Shown here piece after piece: positions 1 through 10,259 of a DNA stretch of 64,000 bases. Source of the DNA: Streptomyces scabiei 87.22 (GTDB lineage: Bacteria; Actinomycetota; Actinomycetes; Streptomycetales; Streptomycetaceae); NCBI RefSeq assembly GCF_000091305.1, contig NC_013929.1:9486001-9550000 (forward strand), given 5' to 3'. The stretch's first letter is position 1; every line of letters starts with the position of its first letter. Under the pieces are notes generated by a model. The model saw only the letters and a list, made by a program, of their open reading frames with translations. It was not told where the DNA came from and ran no database searches. The position numbers were made by a program, and so were the translations under genes.

Positions 1-1276
1 CGCCCTCCTCGTCGACGGTCGCCATGTCGCCGAGGAGCACCCAGCGTTCGCCGTCCCGCTCGAAGAACGTCTCGGCGGTCTTGCGCGGGTCGTTGTAGTA
101 GCCGAGGGGCACATGGCCGCGCTGGGCGACCCGCCCCGGCACGCCGACCGGTACGGGTTCGTACGTCGCCGGGTCCACGACCCGCGTACGGGAGTGGACC
201 CGGATACGGAACCCGTCGCCCGCGCCCGAGTCCTGGGTCGCCGTGCCGTTGAAGCCGGACTCCGAGGAACCGAAGTTGTTCAGCAGCATCGCGTTCGGCA
301 CCAGGGCCCGGAACTCCTGCCGGACCGTCTCCGACATGACGGCCCCGGACGACGACACGCTGAACAGGGACGAGCAGTCGGTGCCCTTCATCGGGCCGTT
401 CAGCGCGTCGATCAGCGGGCGCAGCATGGCGTCGCCGACCAGCGACACACTGGTGACCTTCTCCTTCTCGATCGTCCGCAGGGCCTCCTCGGGCACGAAC
501 TTACGGTGGATCACGACCCGTTGGCCGAAGTTGAACCCGATGAACGCGGTGAGCGTCGAGGTGCCGTGCATCAGCGGGGCCGTGGGGAAGAAGGTGATCC
601 CGTCGCCGCCGGCCGCGACCCGCTCGGCCAGCTCCTCGGGCGACTTCACCGGCTCCCCGGTGGGGGCCCCGCCGCCCAGACCCGAGAAGAACAGGTCCTC
701 CTGACGCCACATCACGCCCTTGGGCATGCCCGTCGTGCCACCGGTGTAGATGATGAACTGGTCGTCGCCCGAGCGGGCCGGGAAGCCCCGCCCGTCGGAG
801 GCGGCGGCCACCGCCTCGGCGAAGGCGGTCACGTCGAGCGCGGGCGCGTCCTGCGCGGGAGTCCCCACCCGCACCAGATGCCGCAGCTTCTCCGTCCGCG
901 GCAGCGCGCCCGCCACCCGTTCCGTGAACTCCGCGTCGAAGACCAGCCCGGCCAGGTCCGCGTCCCGGTAGAGATAGACCAACTCCTCTTCCACATAGCG
1001 GTAGTTGACGTTCACGGGGACGATCCGGGCCTTCAGGCAGCCGAGCGCGGTCTGCAGGTACTCGATGCCGTTGTACAGGTGCAGCCCCACGTGCTCGCCG
1101 GGCCGTATCCCGCTGTCCAGCAGATGGTGGCCGATCCGGTTGGCGGCCGCGTCCAACTCGGCGTACGTGAGGCGGTGTTCCGCGCCGGTGCCGGGGATGT
1201 CGAGATACGCGAGCGCCGCCCGGCCGGGAACCACGTCCACCACCGACTCGAACAGGTCGGCAAGGTTGTACTCCAC
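1..1276 (-). CDS. acyl-CoA synthetase (AMP-dependent ligase), 3' end outside window
   Basis: The protein would activate a carboxylic acid to its acyl-CoA through an acyl-adenylate. Read on the minus strand it begins MEYNLADLFESVVD, and the AMP-binding P-loop YTGGTTGMPKG lies near residues 177-187. Later segments (FGSSESG, LGYYND, WVLLGDMATVDEEG) match the ANL ligase core. The GTG start at 1276 is preceded by AGGAGGAG at 4 nt spacing. The C-terminus, including the A10 lysine, lies beyond base 1. The gene is divergent from a crotonase/thiolase-like cluster, so it probably supplies acyl-CoA to that pathway. The substrate cannot be told from the sequence. Confidence 0.9.
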   Translation of the reverse strand, partial: MEYNLADLFESVVDVVPGRAALAYLDIPGTGAEHRLTYAELDAAANRIGHHLLDSGIRPGEHVGLHLYNGIEYLQTALGCLKARIVPVNVNYRYVEEELVYLYRDADLAGLVFDAEFTERVAGALPRTEKLRHLVRVGTPAQDAPALDVTAFAEAVAAASDGRGFPARSGDDQFIIYTGGTTGMPKGVMWRQEDLFFSGLGGGAPTGEPVKSPEELAERVAAGGDGITFFPTAPLMHGTSTLTAFIGFNFGQRVVIHRKFVPEEALRTIEKEKVTSVSLVGDAMLRPLIDALNGPMKGTDCSSLFSVSSSGAVMSETVRQEFRALVPNAMLLNNFGSSESGFNGTATQDSGAGDGFRIRVHSRTRVVDPATYEPVPVGVPGRVAQRGHVPLGYYNDPRKTAETFFERDGERWVLLGDMATVDEEG

Positions 1277-1363
1277 CGTGCTCCTCCTGACCTCGCTGGC
1301 CCTCGGGTTGCCGGTCATCAGAGCAAAGGGCGGCGCAACTGTGAAGAGTCCTCGCGCAGAAAT

Positions 1364-1378
1364 CTGACTGTCTGTCAG
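1364..1378. promoter_or_regulatory. candidate TetR-type operator between divergent genes
   Basis: The inverted repeat CTGAC-TGTCT-GTCAG lies in the 168-bp gap between the acyl-CoA ligase and the crotonase. CTGAC/GTCAG half-sites with a short spacer are common for TetR-family repressors, which often respond to acyl-CoAs. No TetR gene lies next to it, so the regulator is inferred and may be encoded outside the window. Confidence 0.5.
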
Positions 1379-1444
1379 AAAACCCTTGAAGTGCCGACCC
1401 GTCTCCTGCAACCTGTTCTCGTTTCCTGTGGAGGGAGAACCCCG

Positions 1445-2245
1445 ATGGGCGGCACCGAACACCTCACCGTGCGGCGCGAAGGCGGCACACTGGTGCTCAC
1501 GCTCAACAGGCCCGAAGCCAAGAACGCGCTCTCGCTGCCGATGCTCGTCGGCCTGTACGACGGGTGGGTCCGGGCCGACGAGGACGAGGAGATCCGCTCC
1601 ATCGTCCTCACCGGAGCGGGCGGCGCCTTCTGCGCGGGCATGGACCTCAAGGCCCTCGCGGGCAAGGGGATGGAGGGGCAGCAGTACCGGGACCGGCTCA
1701 AGGCCGACCCCGACCTGCACTGGAAGGCCATGCTCCGCCACCACCGGCCGCGCAAGCCGGTGATCGCCGCCGTCGAGGGGCACTGCGTCGCCGGAGGCAC
1801 CGAGATCCTCCAGGGCACCGACATCCGGGTCGCCGGCGAGTCGGCGACCTTCGGCCTCTTCGAGGTCCGGCGCGGACTCTTCCCGATCGGCGGTTCCACG
1901 GTCCGGCTCCAGCGGCAGATCCCGCGCACGCACGCCCTGGAGATGCTGCTCACCGGGCGGCCCTACAGCGCGCAGGAGGCCGCCGCGATCGGGTTGATCG
2001 GACATGTGGTGCCCGAGGGCACGGCCCTGGCCAAGGCCCTGGAGATCGCCGAACAGGTCAACGCGTGCGGGCCGCTTGCCGTCGAGGCCGTGAAGGCGTC
2101 CGTCTACGAGACGGCCGAGATGACCGAGGCGGAGGGGCTGGCGGCCGAGTTGAAGCGGGGGTGGCCGGTCTTCGACACGGCCGATGCGAAGGAAGGGGCT
2201 CGTGCCTTCGCCGAGAAGCGGGCCCCTGTCTACCGGCGGGAATAG
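1445..2245 (+). CDS. enoyl-CoA hydratase/isomerase family protein (crotonase)
   Basis: This 266-residue crotonase-fold protein probably hydrates an enoyl-CoA. The oxyanion-hole segment GAGGAFCAGMDLK is near residues 57-69. The GHCVAGGTEI segment near 112-121 and FGLFEVRRG after it carry the two glutamates at the catalytic positions of true hydratases. The ATG at 1445 follows GGAGGGAG. It is the first gene of the rightward cluster and is divergent from the acyl-CoA ligase. Family membership is certain; isomerase or hydrolase activity remains possible. Confidence 0.9.
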   Translation: MGGTEHLTVRREGGTLVLTLNRPEAKNALSLPMLVGLYDGWVRADEDEEIRSIVLTGAGGAFCAGMDLKALAGKGMEGQQYRDRLKADPDLHWKAMLRHHRPRKPVIAAVEGHCVAGGTEILQGTDIRVAGESATFGLFEVRRGLFPIGGSTVRLQRQIPRTHALEMLLTGRPYSAQEAAAIGLIGHVVPEGTALAKALEIAEQVNACGPLAVEAVKASVYETAEMTEAEGLAAELKRGWPVFDTADAKEGARAFAEKRAPVYRRE

Positions 2246-2364
2246 GCGTACCGCCCCGGGACGTCGTGAGCCGGCCGCGGGTGTGTCGTGGCCGGTCGCG
2301 CAGTTCCCCGCGCCCCCAAAAGAGGGCGCGTCCCCGTGCCCTCATGCGAAGGAGGCAACCTGCG

Positions 2365-3306
2365 ATGTCCGCGATCCTCAAGGCCCCCCTCACCGTCGAG
2401 TTTCCGTTCACCCGCTCCGTCGGCCCGGTACAGAGCGCCTTCCTCACCGGACTGCGTGAGCGTGTGCTTCTCGGGGTGCGCACCGGCGACGGGCGGGTGC
2501 TGGTCCCGCCCGTCGAGTACGACCCCGTCACCGCCGAGGAGATCCGCGACCTGGTCGAGGTCGCGCCGACCGGCACCGTGACCACCTGGGCCTGGAACCA
2601 CGAGCCACGCCGCGGCCAGCCCCTCGCCACCCCCTTCGCCTGGGTGCTGGTGCGGCTCGACGGGGCCGACACGGCCCTGCTGCACGCCCTCGACGCGCCC
2701 GGCCCCGACGCCGTACGCACCGGGATGCGGGTCCGCGTGCGCTGGGCCGGGGAACGGTCCGGCGCCATCACGGACATCGCCTGCTTCGAGCCCTACGACG
2801 GGCAGGCGGAGGAACCGACGGGCCACAGCGGCGCGTTCGACGACGCCGTCACCGGGATCGTCGCCCCCGCCCGCCTCGACTACACCTACTCGCCCGGCCG
2901 CGCCCAGACCGGATACATCAACGCCCTCGGCGGCCGCCGCACGGTCGGCGAACGCTGCCCCTCCTGCGCGAAGGTGTACGTCCCCCCGAGGGGCGCCTGC
3001 CCCACCTGCGGGGTGGCCACGGCCGAACAGGTGGAGGTCGGGCCGGGCGGGACGGTCACCACGTTCTGCATCGTCAACATCAAGGCGAAGAACCTGGACA
3101 TCGAAGTCCCCTACGTCTACGCCCACATCGCCCTCGACGGCGCCGGACTCGCCCTGCACGGGCGGATCGCGGGCATCCCCTACGACCAGGTGCGCATGGG
3201 GCTGCGCGTCGAGCCGGTGTGGACCGAGGGCGCCCGCTATCCCGACCACTACCGGCCCACCGGCGAACCCGACGCGGACTACGAGACGTACAGGGAGACG
3301 CTATGA
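2365..3306 (+). CDS. tandem DUF35-type OB-fold protein (acyl-CoA-associated, zinc ribbon)
   Basis: This 313-residue protein is read as two DUF35 units in one chain. The C-terminal unit has a complete zinc ribbon (CPSC...CPTC, near residues 197-214) and an OB fold. The N-terminal unit has the same layout (GVRTGDGRVLVPPVEYDP, then TGTVTTWAWNHEP) but no cysteines. DUF35 proteins partner thiolase-like enzymes, as ChsH2 does with Ltp2 in steroid side-chain cleavage. The ATG at 2365 follows GGAGG at 2351 and is preferred over the ATG at 2344. The stop overlaps the next start by 4 bp, so translation is probably coupled. A scaffold or acyl-CoA-binding role is inferred. Confidence 0.8.
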   Translation: MSAILKAPLTVEFPFTRSVGPVQSAFLTGLRERVLLGVRTGDGRVLVPPVEYDPVTAEEIRDLVEVAPTGTVTTWAWNHEPRRGQPLATPFAWVLVRLDGADTALLHALDAPGPDAVRTGMRVRVRWAGERSGAITDIACFEPYDGQAEEPTGHSGAFDDAVTGIVAPARLDYTYSPGRAQTGYINALGGRRTVGERCPSCAKVYVPPRGACPTCGVATAEQVEVGPGGTVTTFCIVNIKAKNLDIEVPYVYAHIALDGAGLALHGRIAGIPYDQVRMGLRVEPVWTEGARYPDHYRPTGEPDADYETYRETL

Positions 3307-4375
3307 CCCGCGAGGCACGACCGGGCACGGACGCACGGGACATCGCCGTCGTCGCCTTCGCCCAGACCGACCACCGGCGCACCAGCGACGACGTCTCCGA
3401 GGTGGAGATGCTCATGCCGGTGCTCCACGAGGTCATGCAGGCCACCGGGCTGAAGACCGCCGACATCGGCTTCACCTGCTCCGGCTCCAGCGACTACCTC
3501 GCCGGGCGCGCCTTCTCCTTCACCCTGGCCCTCGACGGCGTCGGCGCCTGGCCGCCGATCTCCGAGTCGCACGTCGAGATGGACGGGGCCTGGGCGCTGT
3601 ACGAGGCATGGGTCAAGCTGCGCACGGGGGACGCCGACACCGCGCTCGTCTACTCCTACGGCAAGTCCTCGCCCGGATCGGTGCGGGACGTCCTGACCCG
3701 GCAGCTCGACCCCTACTACCTGGCCCCGCTGTGGCCCGACTCCGTCGCCCTCGCCGCCCTCCAGGCCCGGGCGCTCATCGACGCGGGCACCACGGACGAG
3801 CCGGCGCTCGCGGCGGTCGGGGCCCGCAGCCGCGCGGACGCCGCCGCCAACTCCCACGCCCAGCTGCGCGGTCCGGTGCCGCAGGGCGACTACCTCGTAC
3901 GGCCGCTGCGTACCGGCGACTGCCCGCCCATCGGCGACGGGGCCGCCGCCGTGATCCTCGCCGCGGGGGAGCGGGCCCGGGACCTGTGCGAGCGGCCCGC
4001 CTGGATCCGGGGCATCGACCACCGCATCGAGGCACACGGCATCGGCGTGCGCGACCTCACCGACTCGCCGTCCGCCCGGCTCGCCGCCGAACGGGCCGGA
4101 GCGTTCGAACGCCCCGTGGACACCGCCGAGTTGCACGCCCCGTTCAGTGCGCAGGAGGTGATCCTGCGCGAGGTCCTGGGGCTCGGAGACGACGTGCGCG
4201 TCAATCCGTCGGGCGGGGCCCTGGCCGCCAACCCGGTCATGGCCGCCGGGCTCATCAGGATCGGCGAGGCCGCCGCCCGCATCCACCGGGGCGAGTCCGA
4301 CCGGGCGCTGGCACACGCCACGTCCGGGCCCTGTCTGCAGCAGAACCTGGTCGCCGTACTCGAAGGGGATCCGCG

Positions 4376-4379
<4 letters not shown>
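3303..4379 (+). CDS. thiolase-fold lipid-transfer-type protein, paralogue 1
   Basis: This 358-residue thiolase-superfamily protein (SCP-x/Ltp group) starts at an ATG overlapping the DUF35 stop by 4 bp. Where thiolases carry the nucleophilic Cys it reads ESHVEMDGAWAL, with no Cys. The usual GHPxG motif is NPVMAAG (segment GGALAANPVMAAG). It ends in SGPCLQQNLVAVLE. The protein is therefore unlikely to be a classical Claisen thiolase. Ltp2-type retro-aldolases, which work beside a DUF35 partner, are the closest known model. It probably forms a complex with the gene before and after it. Confidence 0.82.
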
Positions 4380-5542
<1,163 letters not shown>

Positions 5543-5624
5543 ACCCGCCCCTCACGTGGCCTGTCGGCGGTGGGGGCCGATCGCTAGTCTGGCGGGCGGA
5601 CGACGAACCGGGAGGAGCACGGAC

Positions 5625-5870
5625 GTGGCCGAGACCACCATGCAGCAGCGATCCCTCGACGGCTGGCACAAACCGGCGGAACTGGACCTGACCAACGCGG
5701 ACTGGCGGTCGAGCAGCCAGGGGCGGGGAGATGTCCAGATCGCCTTCGTCGAGGGCTTCATCGCCATGCGCAACAGCCGCAGCCCCGAGAGCCCCTCGCT
5801 GATCTTCACCCCCGCCGAATGGGGTGCCTTCGTGTCAGGGGCCCGGGAGGGCGAGTTCGACCTGACCTGA
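5625..5870 (+). CDS. DUF397 small protein (orphan)
   Basis: This 81-residue DUF397 protein has the typical core W-K/R-S-S-x-S with WRSSSQGRGDVQIAFVEGFIAMRNS and ends FTPAEWGAFVSGAREGEFD. The GTG at 5625 follows GGAGGAG with 7 nt spacing, and a TAGTCT box at 5585-5590 could be its -10. DUF397 genes usually sit next to an XRE-type regulator (WhiJ-like pairs) and often act on development or antibiotic production. No XRE partner is adjacent here, so this is an orphan copy. Confidence 0.85.
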   Translation: MAETTMQQRSLDGWHKPAELDLTNADWRSSSQGRGDVQIAFVEGFIAMRNSRSPESPSLIFTPAEWGAFVSGAREGEFDLT

Positions 5871-6041
5871 GCGACCGCGGGCACGGTGCCGGTGGGCGGC
5901 CGGAGCCCGGCGGCGCCCACCGGCGAGGAGGAGGCGGAACCCGCGCCCGGCCCCGGAACGGGCGGGGCCTGTACATTTGTTCGGTCAGGGGGCACCGCAG
6001 GGGGGCCCGCAGTGGCTCCGCTCCCTAGGAGAAGCAGTCTC

Positions 6042-7289
6042 ATGGACGACGCCGTGCGCCGACGCCGGCAGGCGCTGTTCCTCGTCTTCCTGCTCGCCGG
6101 CATCTCCATGTCGTCGTGGGTCACGCGCACGCCCGCGATCAGGGACCGGCTGGACGTCTCCACCGCGCAGATGGGACTGGTCCTGTTCGGGCTGTCGCTC
6201 GGCTCCATGCTGGGGATCAGCTCGTCGGGACGGCTGGTGTCCCGCTACGGCACCCGCCCGGTGATCGCCTGGGGGACCTGGCTGCTGCTGGCCGGCATGG
6301 TCACGATCTGCTGGGGCGGCTTCGCCTCCTCCGTGCCCCTGGTGACCCTGGGCCTGTGCGCGTTCGGCGCCGGCATGGGCGTCGGGGACGTGGCGGTCAA
6401 CGTCGACGGCGCCGACGTCGAGCGGATCAGCGGCCGGACCACGCTCCCCCCGCTGCACGGCTTCTTCAGTCTGGGCACGGTGTGCGGAGCCGCGGCGGGC
6501 ATGGCGGCGACCGCGGCCGGAATCCCGGTGCACTGGCATCTCGCGGCGGTCGTCGCGGTCTGCGTCGGCCTCCTGCTGTACGCGGTGCGATCCGTTCCGG
6601 CGGGCACCGGCCGCACCGCCCCCGCGGAGACCCGGGACGGCGACGGGGAACGGCACCCGGCGGTGTGGAAGGACGGCAGGCTCCTCCTCATCGGCGCGAT
6701 CGTGCTGGCCATGGCACTGGCCGAGGGCTCGGCCAACGACTGGCTGCCCCTGCTCATGGTCGACGGACACGGAATGGACCCCACCGCGGGCTCCCTCGTC
6801 TACGCCGGATTCGCCGCCGCCATGACGCTGGGCCGCTTCACCGGCACCTACGTCCTCGACCGCTACGGCCGCATCACCGTGGTGCGCGCCAGTGCCGCCT
6901 CCGGCGCCCTCGGCCTGCTCCTCGTCGTCGTCTCCGACAGCCCCGCGCTGGCCGGTGCCGCCGTGCTGTTCTGGGGCCTCGGCGCCTCGCTCGGCTTCCC
7001 CCTGGCGCTCTCCGCCGCCGGTGAGTCCGGCCCCGACTCGACGGCCCGTGTCAGCCTCGTCGCCGTCATCGGCTACGTCGCCTTCCTCGTCGGCCCGCCG
7101 GGGCTCGGCTTCCTGGGCGAACAGATCGGTCTGCGGCCCGCCATGCTCGTCGTCCTCGCCTTCGTCGTCTGCGCGGCCTTCCTGGCCCCCGCGGTCGACA
7201 CCTCCCGCCGGAACACCGTCGCGGGCGCGGCACCGCCGGCCGACGACGAGCCCACCCGTTCCGGCACGCGGGCCCGCCCGCGGCCCTGA
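6042..7289 (+). CDS. MFS transporter
   Basis: This 415-residue inner-membrane protein has about 12 hydrophobic segments and the layout of the major facilitator superfamily. The cytoplasmic loop after TM2 reads GRLVSRYGTRPV, the usual motif A position, and a second copy, GTYVLDRYGRITVV, follows in the C-terminal half. The central loop (about residues 195-220) is charged. The ATG at 6042 follows AGGAGAAG. The C-terminus is a short Arg/Pro-rich tail. The substrate is unknown and no regulator is adjacent. Confidence 0.88.
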   Translation: MDDAVRRRRQALFLVFLLAGISMSSWVTRTPAIRDRLDVSTAQMGLVLFGLSLGSMLGISSSGRLVSRYGTRPVIAWGTWLLLAGMVTICWGGFASSVPLVTLGLCAFGAGMGVGDVAVNVDGADVERISGRTTLPPLHGFFSLGTVCGAAAGMAATAAGIPVHWHLAAVVAVCVGLLLYAVRSVPAGTGRTAPAETRDGDGERHPAVWKDGRLLLIGAIVLAMALAEGSANDWLPLLMVDGHGMDPTAGSLVYAGFAAAMTLGRFTGTYVLDRYGRITVVRASAASGALGLLLVVVSDSPALAGAAVLFWGLGASLGFPLALSAAGESGPDSTARVSLVAVIGYVAFLVGPPGLGFLGEQIGLRPAMLVVLAFVVCAAFLAPAVDTSRRNTVAGAAPPADDEPTRSGTRARPRP

Positions 7290-7466
7290 CGGACGGCCCA
7301 CGACGCCCGGTTCGTCCACCTCGTCCGCCTCGTCAGCGCAACGGGGAATCCCCCTTCCCTCCCTCGTGGGCGGCGCCGGGCACGGCCGTCCGGGCCGTCC
7401 CGGAGCGCCCTCGCCCCCGCCGCTCCCTCGGCCCCACCGCCGCACGGCACGCCGTACCATTGCGGC

Positions 7467-7964
7467 ATGTCCTTCCTCCGCCGCCGCAGCGCCACTCCCG
7501 CCGGCCCCGAATTCGACGTACTGGCCATGGATCCGGGCGACTGGCCGGGCAATCTCGGTGCCGGTCTGCTGCCCGCCCCCGACGGCAGTTGTCAGGGCGT
7601 CTTCCTGCGCTACGACCTCTACGGCGGCCGCGGCCCCGCGATGATCATCGGCAACCTCCCGGAGGGTTCCCCGGCGCGCGAGGTGGCCGAGGGAGAGATC
7701 CCCTTCGAGGTGAGCCAGCTGCTGATCGCCCTGGAGAACGAGGAGGAGATCACCGTCGTCGGCTCCGAGGACATGCCGGTGATGCAGGGCGACAACCTCC
7801 TGATCGTCCGCCGCCTCAAGCTCTCCGAGTCCCGGATCTCCTGCGTCCAGTTCGACCGCAGCGACAACGTCCTGGTGACCATCGCCGCCTGGGACCGCCC
7901 CATCACCGACGACCTGTACGCGCTGCTCAAGCCGCTCCCGGCGGAGCTGTTCCAGCAGGGCTGA
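7467..7964 (+). CDS. conserved hypothetical protein, 165 aa
   Basis: This soluble, acidic 165-residue protein has no signal peptide or membrane segment. The family was not recognised. It has the codon usage of a real gene and ends right before a strong bidirectional terminator. The ATG at 7467 has no Shine-Dalgarno sequence. A TACCAT box at 7455-7460 ends 6 nt upstream, which predicts a leaderless mRNA. Confidence 0.75.
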   Translation: MSFLRRRSATPAGPEFDVLAMDPGDWPGNLGAGLLPAPDGSCQGVFLRYDLYGGRGPAMIIGNLPEGSPAREVAEGEIPFEVSQLLIALENEEEITVVGSEDMPVMQGDNLLIVRRLKLSESRISCVQFDRSDNVLVTIAAWDRPITDDLYALLKPLPAELFQQG

Positions 7965-7987
7965 AGGCGGCAGGGGACGCAGACGAC

Positions 7988-8017
7988 AAGGGCCGGGTGC
8001 ACGCGCACCCGGCCCTT
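7988..8017. terminator. bidirectional terminator hairpin
   Basis: A 13-bp perfect stem, AAGGGCCGGGTGC, loop ACGC, then its reverse complement. It lies between the convergent 165-aa gene and the amidase gene, and the A/T edges suit termination in both directions. Confidence 0.85.
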
Positions 8018-8032
8018 CCTCGCGCCCCGTCG

Positions 8033-10009
8033 TCACACGGCGGGCAGCACCCGCACGTCCGCCGCCCGCACGAACGCCACCCGGTGGCCGAACTGGATCT
8101 CGTAGTAGAGGTCCTCGCCGACCACGACCCGATGCCCGCCGGTGTCGAAGGAGACGGCGTAGTAGTACTCGCCGGGCACCTTGTCACCGGCCACGTACCG
8201 CTGACCCTTCGGGAGCTTGTACGGCAGCGGCGACACCGCCTGCACGGGGACACCGGCCGGGTACGCCGCCGCCTCCGGGTAGGCGCGGCCGTACACCGGG
8301 ATGTCCGCGAGGCCGTCCCGGGGCGTCACCAGCAGACCGGCCGCGCCGACCGCCGTCGGCTCGTCTTCGGGGTTCTTGAACCACGCCTTCTGCCCCAGGT
8401 ACCAGATCGCCGTCCAGTCGCCCTGCCGCTCGGCCACCGCGTAACTCTGACCGGTGGAGACCCGTGATCCGAGGTCGTTCACCCCGGTCGTCGAGGCGCT
8501 GCCGTCCGGCCGCAGCCCGATGTCCTTGATCAGGGGCGAGGCCGCGTCGGGCCGGCTGTACAGCCGCACCGCACTGGAGCCGTGCACCGCGCAGGACGCG
8601 CCGCCGGACGCACAGCCGGTGAAGACGGGCCGGTTGCCCGCGTAGTCCGGGCGGATGGTGACCATGTCGCTGTCGCCGCCGGACGTCGCGACGAGCGGTG
8701 CGCCCAGCAGCTCGAAGTAGTGCCGCCAGTCCCAGTAGGGCCCGGGGTCGGTGTGCATCCCCGGGACCGCCGCCGTCGTCGGGCCGGGCACGGTGTCATG
8801 GCCGAGGATGTGCTGCCGGTCCAGCGGGATGCCGTGCTTGTCGGCGAGATACCGCACCAGCCGCGCCGAGGCGCGGTACATCGCCTCCGTGTACCAGGCG
8901 TCCGGCGCCGTGAGGAACCCCTCGTGCTCCAGACCGATCGACGCCGCGTTGACGTACCAGTTGCCCGCGTGCCAGCCCACGTCCTTGGCCTTGATGTGCT
9001 GGGCGATGTGCCCGTCCGTGGAGCGCAGCGAGTACTGCCACGACACGTACGTCGGGTCCTGGACCAGTTCGAGGGCGCTGTCCCAGTAGCCCTCGATGTC
9101 ATGGACGACGATGTACCGCACGGGCTGCGAGTTCGGCCGGTCGGCCAGGTCGTGGTTGCCGTAGTCGTCGTCGCCGAACTCCGCGTAGGCGGCCGGGACC
9201 CACTCGCAGGACACCGTCGCCGGGCACTCCGTGGCGCCCGCGGCCGACGTGCGCAGCCCCGCCCGGGACAGCTGCCCGGTCCGGGGGACGAGACCGGGCT
9301 CGGCGGTCAGCACCACCCGCTGGCCGGCGTCCGTGACGCGCCCGGCGCCGTCGCGGATCACGGCGAACACCTCGTCCGCGTACGCCGCGGCGGTCGCCCG
9401 GTCGTCGGCGCCGGAGAAGCGGGCCACGGCGCCGTACCAGTCCGCCGGATCGGCACTCGGCCGTACGCCCAGCTCCCGCTGTGCGTCGGCGAGCAGGGCG
9501 GCACCGCCCGCCACGTTCGCGGCGGGGTCCGTGCGCAGTGTCCGCTCCGGCAGGCCGGTCAGGGCGGCCGCCCGCGTCAACGTCCGCAGCCGGGCCGGGA
9601 TCCGGGTCGGTGCGGGCCGGCCGGCCTCGGCGACCCGGCGTGGCCGGGAGCCGTCTCCGCGCGGGTCCTCGGCGCCCTCGCCGTGGTGCGGGGCCTCGGC
9701 GAGGGCGGTACGGGCGTCGGTCAGGTGCATGGGGCCGTAGCCGCCGGTGACGCTCGGCGCTCCGCCGTGCGTGTCCCAGCGGGACTGCAGATAGGAGACG
9801 CCCAGCAGCACGTCGCGCGGCACGCCGTACTCGGCCGCCGCGGTGCCGAACGCGCCCTGCAGACGGGCCGGGGCGGCGGAGGGCAGGCCGGCGGGCGGGG
9901 CCGCGCCCAGCAGGGGCAGCAGCAGGACGGCGGGGGCCGCGGCCAACGCCGATCTGCGCGCACGTCCGGGGCGCGGGGTGGGTCTGCGGTCGGTGGGGGA
10001 ACCTCGCAA
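8033..10009 (-). CDS. secreted N-acetylmuramoyl-L-alanine amidase
   Basis: This 658-residue exported peptidoglycan hydrolase has an Arg-rich N-terminus followed by a hydrophobic segment ALAAAPAVLLLPLLGAAPPAG, read as a signal peptide. The amidase_2 (PGRP-like) domain starts near residue 298 with YIVVHDIEG and includes the zinc-ligand segment GHDTVPGP near residue 401. The C-terminal third looks like SH3-type wall-binding modules (TGQSYAVAERQGDWTAIWYLGQKAWF). The TTG at 10009 is chosen because AGGAGG precedes it with 5 nt spacing. The N-terminal 270 residues resemble a lysozyme-like or helical linker domain. A role in cell-wall turnover is inferred. Confidence 0.88.
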   Translation of the reverse strand: MRGSPTDRRPTPRPGRARRSALAAAPAVLLLPLLGAAPPAGLPSAAPARLQGAFGTAAAEYGVPRDVLLGVSYLQSRWDTHGGAPSVTGGYGPMHLTDARTALAEAPHHGEGAEDPRGDGSRPRRVAEAGRPAPTRIPARLRTLTRAAALTGLPERTLRTDPAANVAGGAALLADAQRELGVRPSADPADWYGAVARFSGADDRATAAAYADEVFAVIRDGAGRVTDAGQRVVLTAEPGLVPRTGQLSRAGLRTSAAGATECPATVSCEWVPAAYAEFGDDDYGNHDLADRPNSQPVRYIVVHDIEGYWDSALELVQDPTYVSWQYSLRSTDGHIAQHIKAKDVGWHAGNWYVNAASIGLEHEGFLTAPDAWYTEAMYRASARLVRYLADKHGIPLDRQHILGHDTVPGPTTAAVPGMHTDPGPYWDWRHYFELLGAPLVATSGGDSDMVTIRPDYAGNRPVFTGCASGGASCAVHGSSAVRLYSRPDAASPLIKDIGLRPDGSASTTGVNDLGSRVSTGQSYAVAERQGDWTAIWYLGQKAWFKNPEDEPTAVGAAGLLVTPRDGLADIPVYGRAYPEAAAYPAGVPVQAVSPLPYKLPKGQRYVAGDKVPGEYYYAVSFDTGGHRVVVGEDLYYEIQFGHRVAFVRAADVRVLPAV

Positions 10010-10208
10010 GGCGGCCTCCTGTAACGGTGGGGCGTTGGCGGGGGCGTGCGGGACCGGACGGCAGCAGTGCCGCCGGCCCGCCGACGATCCGTCAATCATG
10101 CCCGCACCGGGCGCCTTCCGCGGTGATTGTTCACCCGTGACGACGCGGGCCGCGCTGCCCGGCGGCCCGCGTCGAGACGGGGGAGGGGCCCGCCGACATG
10201 GCAAAGGC

Positions 10209-10247
10209 CCGCGGTGCGCCACCCCCTTGCACAGGGGCGCACCGCGG
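10209..10247 (-). terminator. terminator downstream of phosphotransferase gene
   Basis: A 12-bp perfect stem, CCGCGGTGCGCC, with its reverse complement at 10236-10247. An inner CCCC/GGGG pairing lies within the loop. It lies 12 bp beyond the stop of the minus-strand phosphotransferase gene. Confidence 0.75.
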
Positions 10248-10259
10248 ACCTTCGTTCCT

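Noticed and set aside
113..1444. Long plus-strand open frame in phase with the crotonase, which would make a 710-residue fusion
   Set aside because: It is antisense to the acyl-CoA ligase gene, and the crotonase has its own ATG at 1445 with a good ribosome site.
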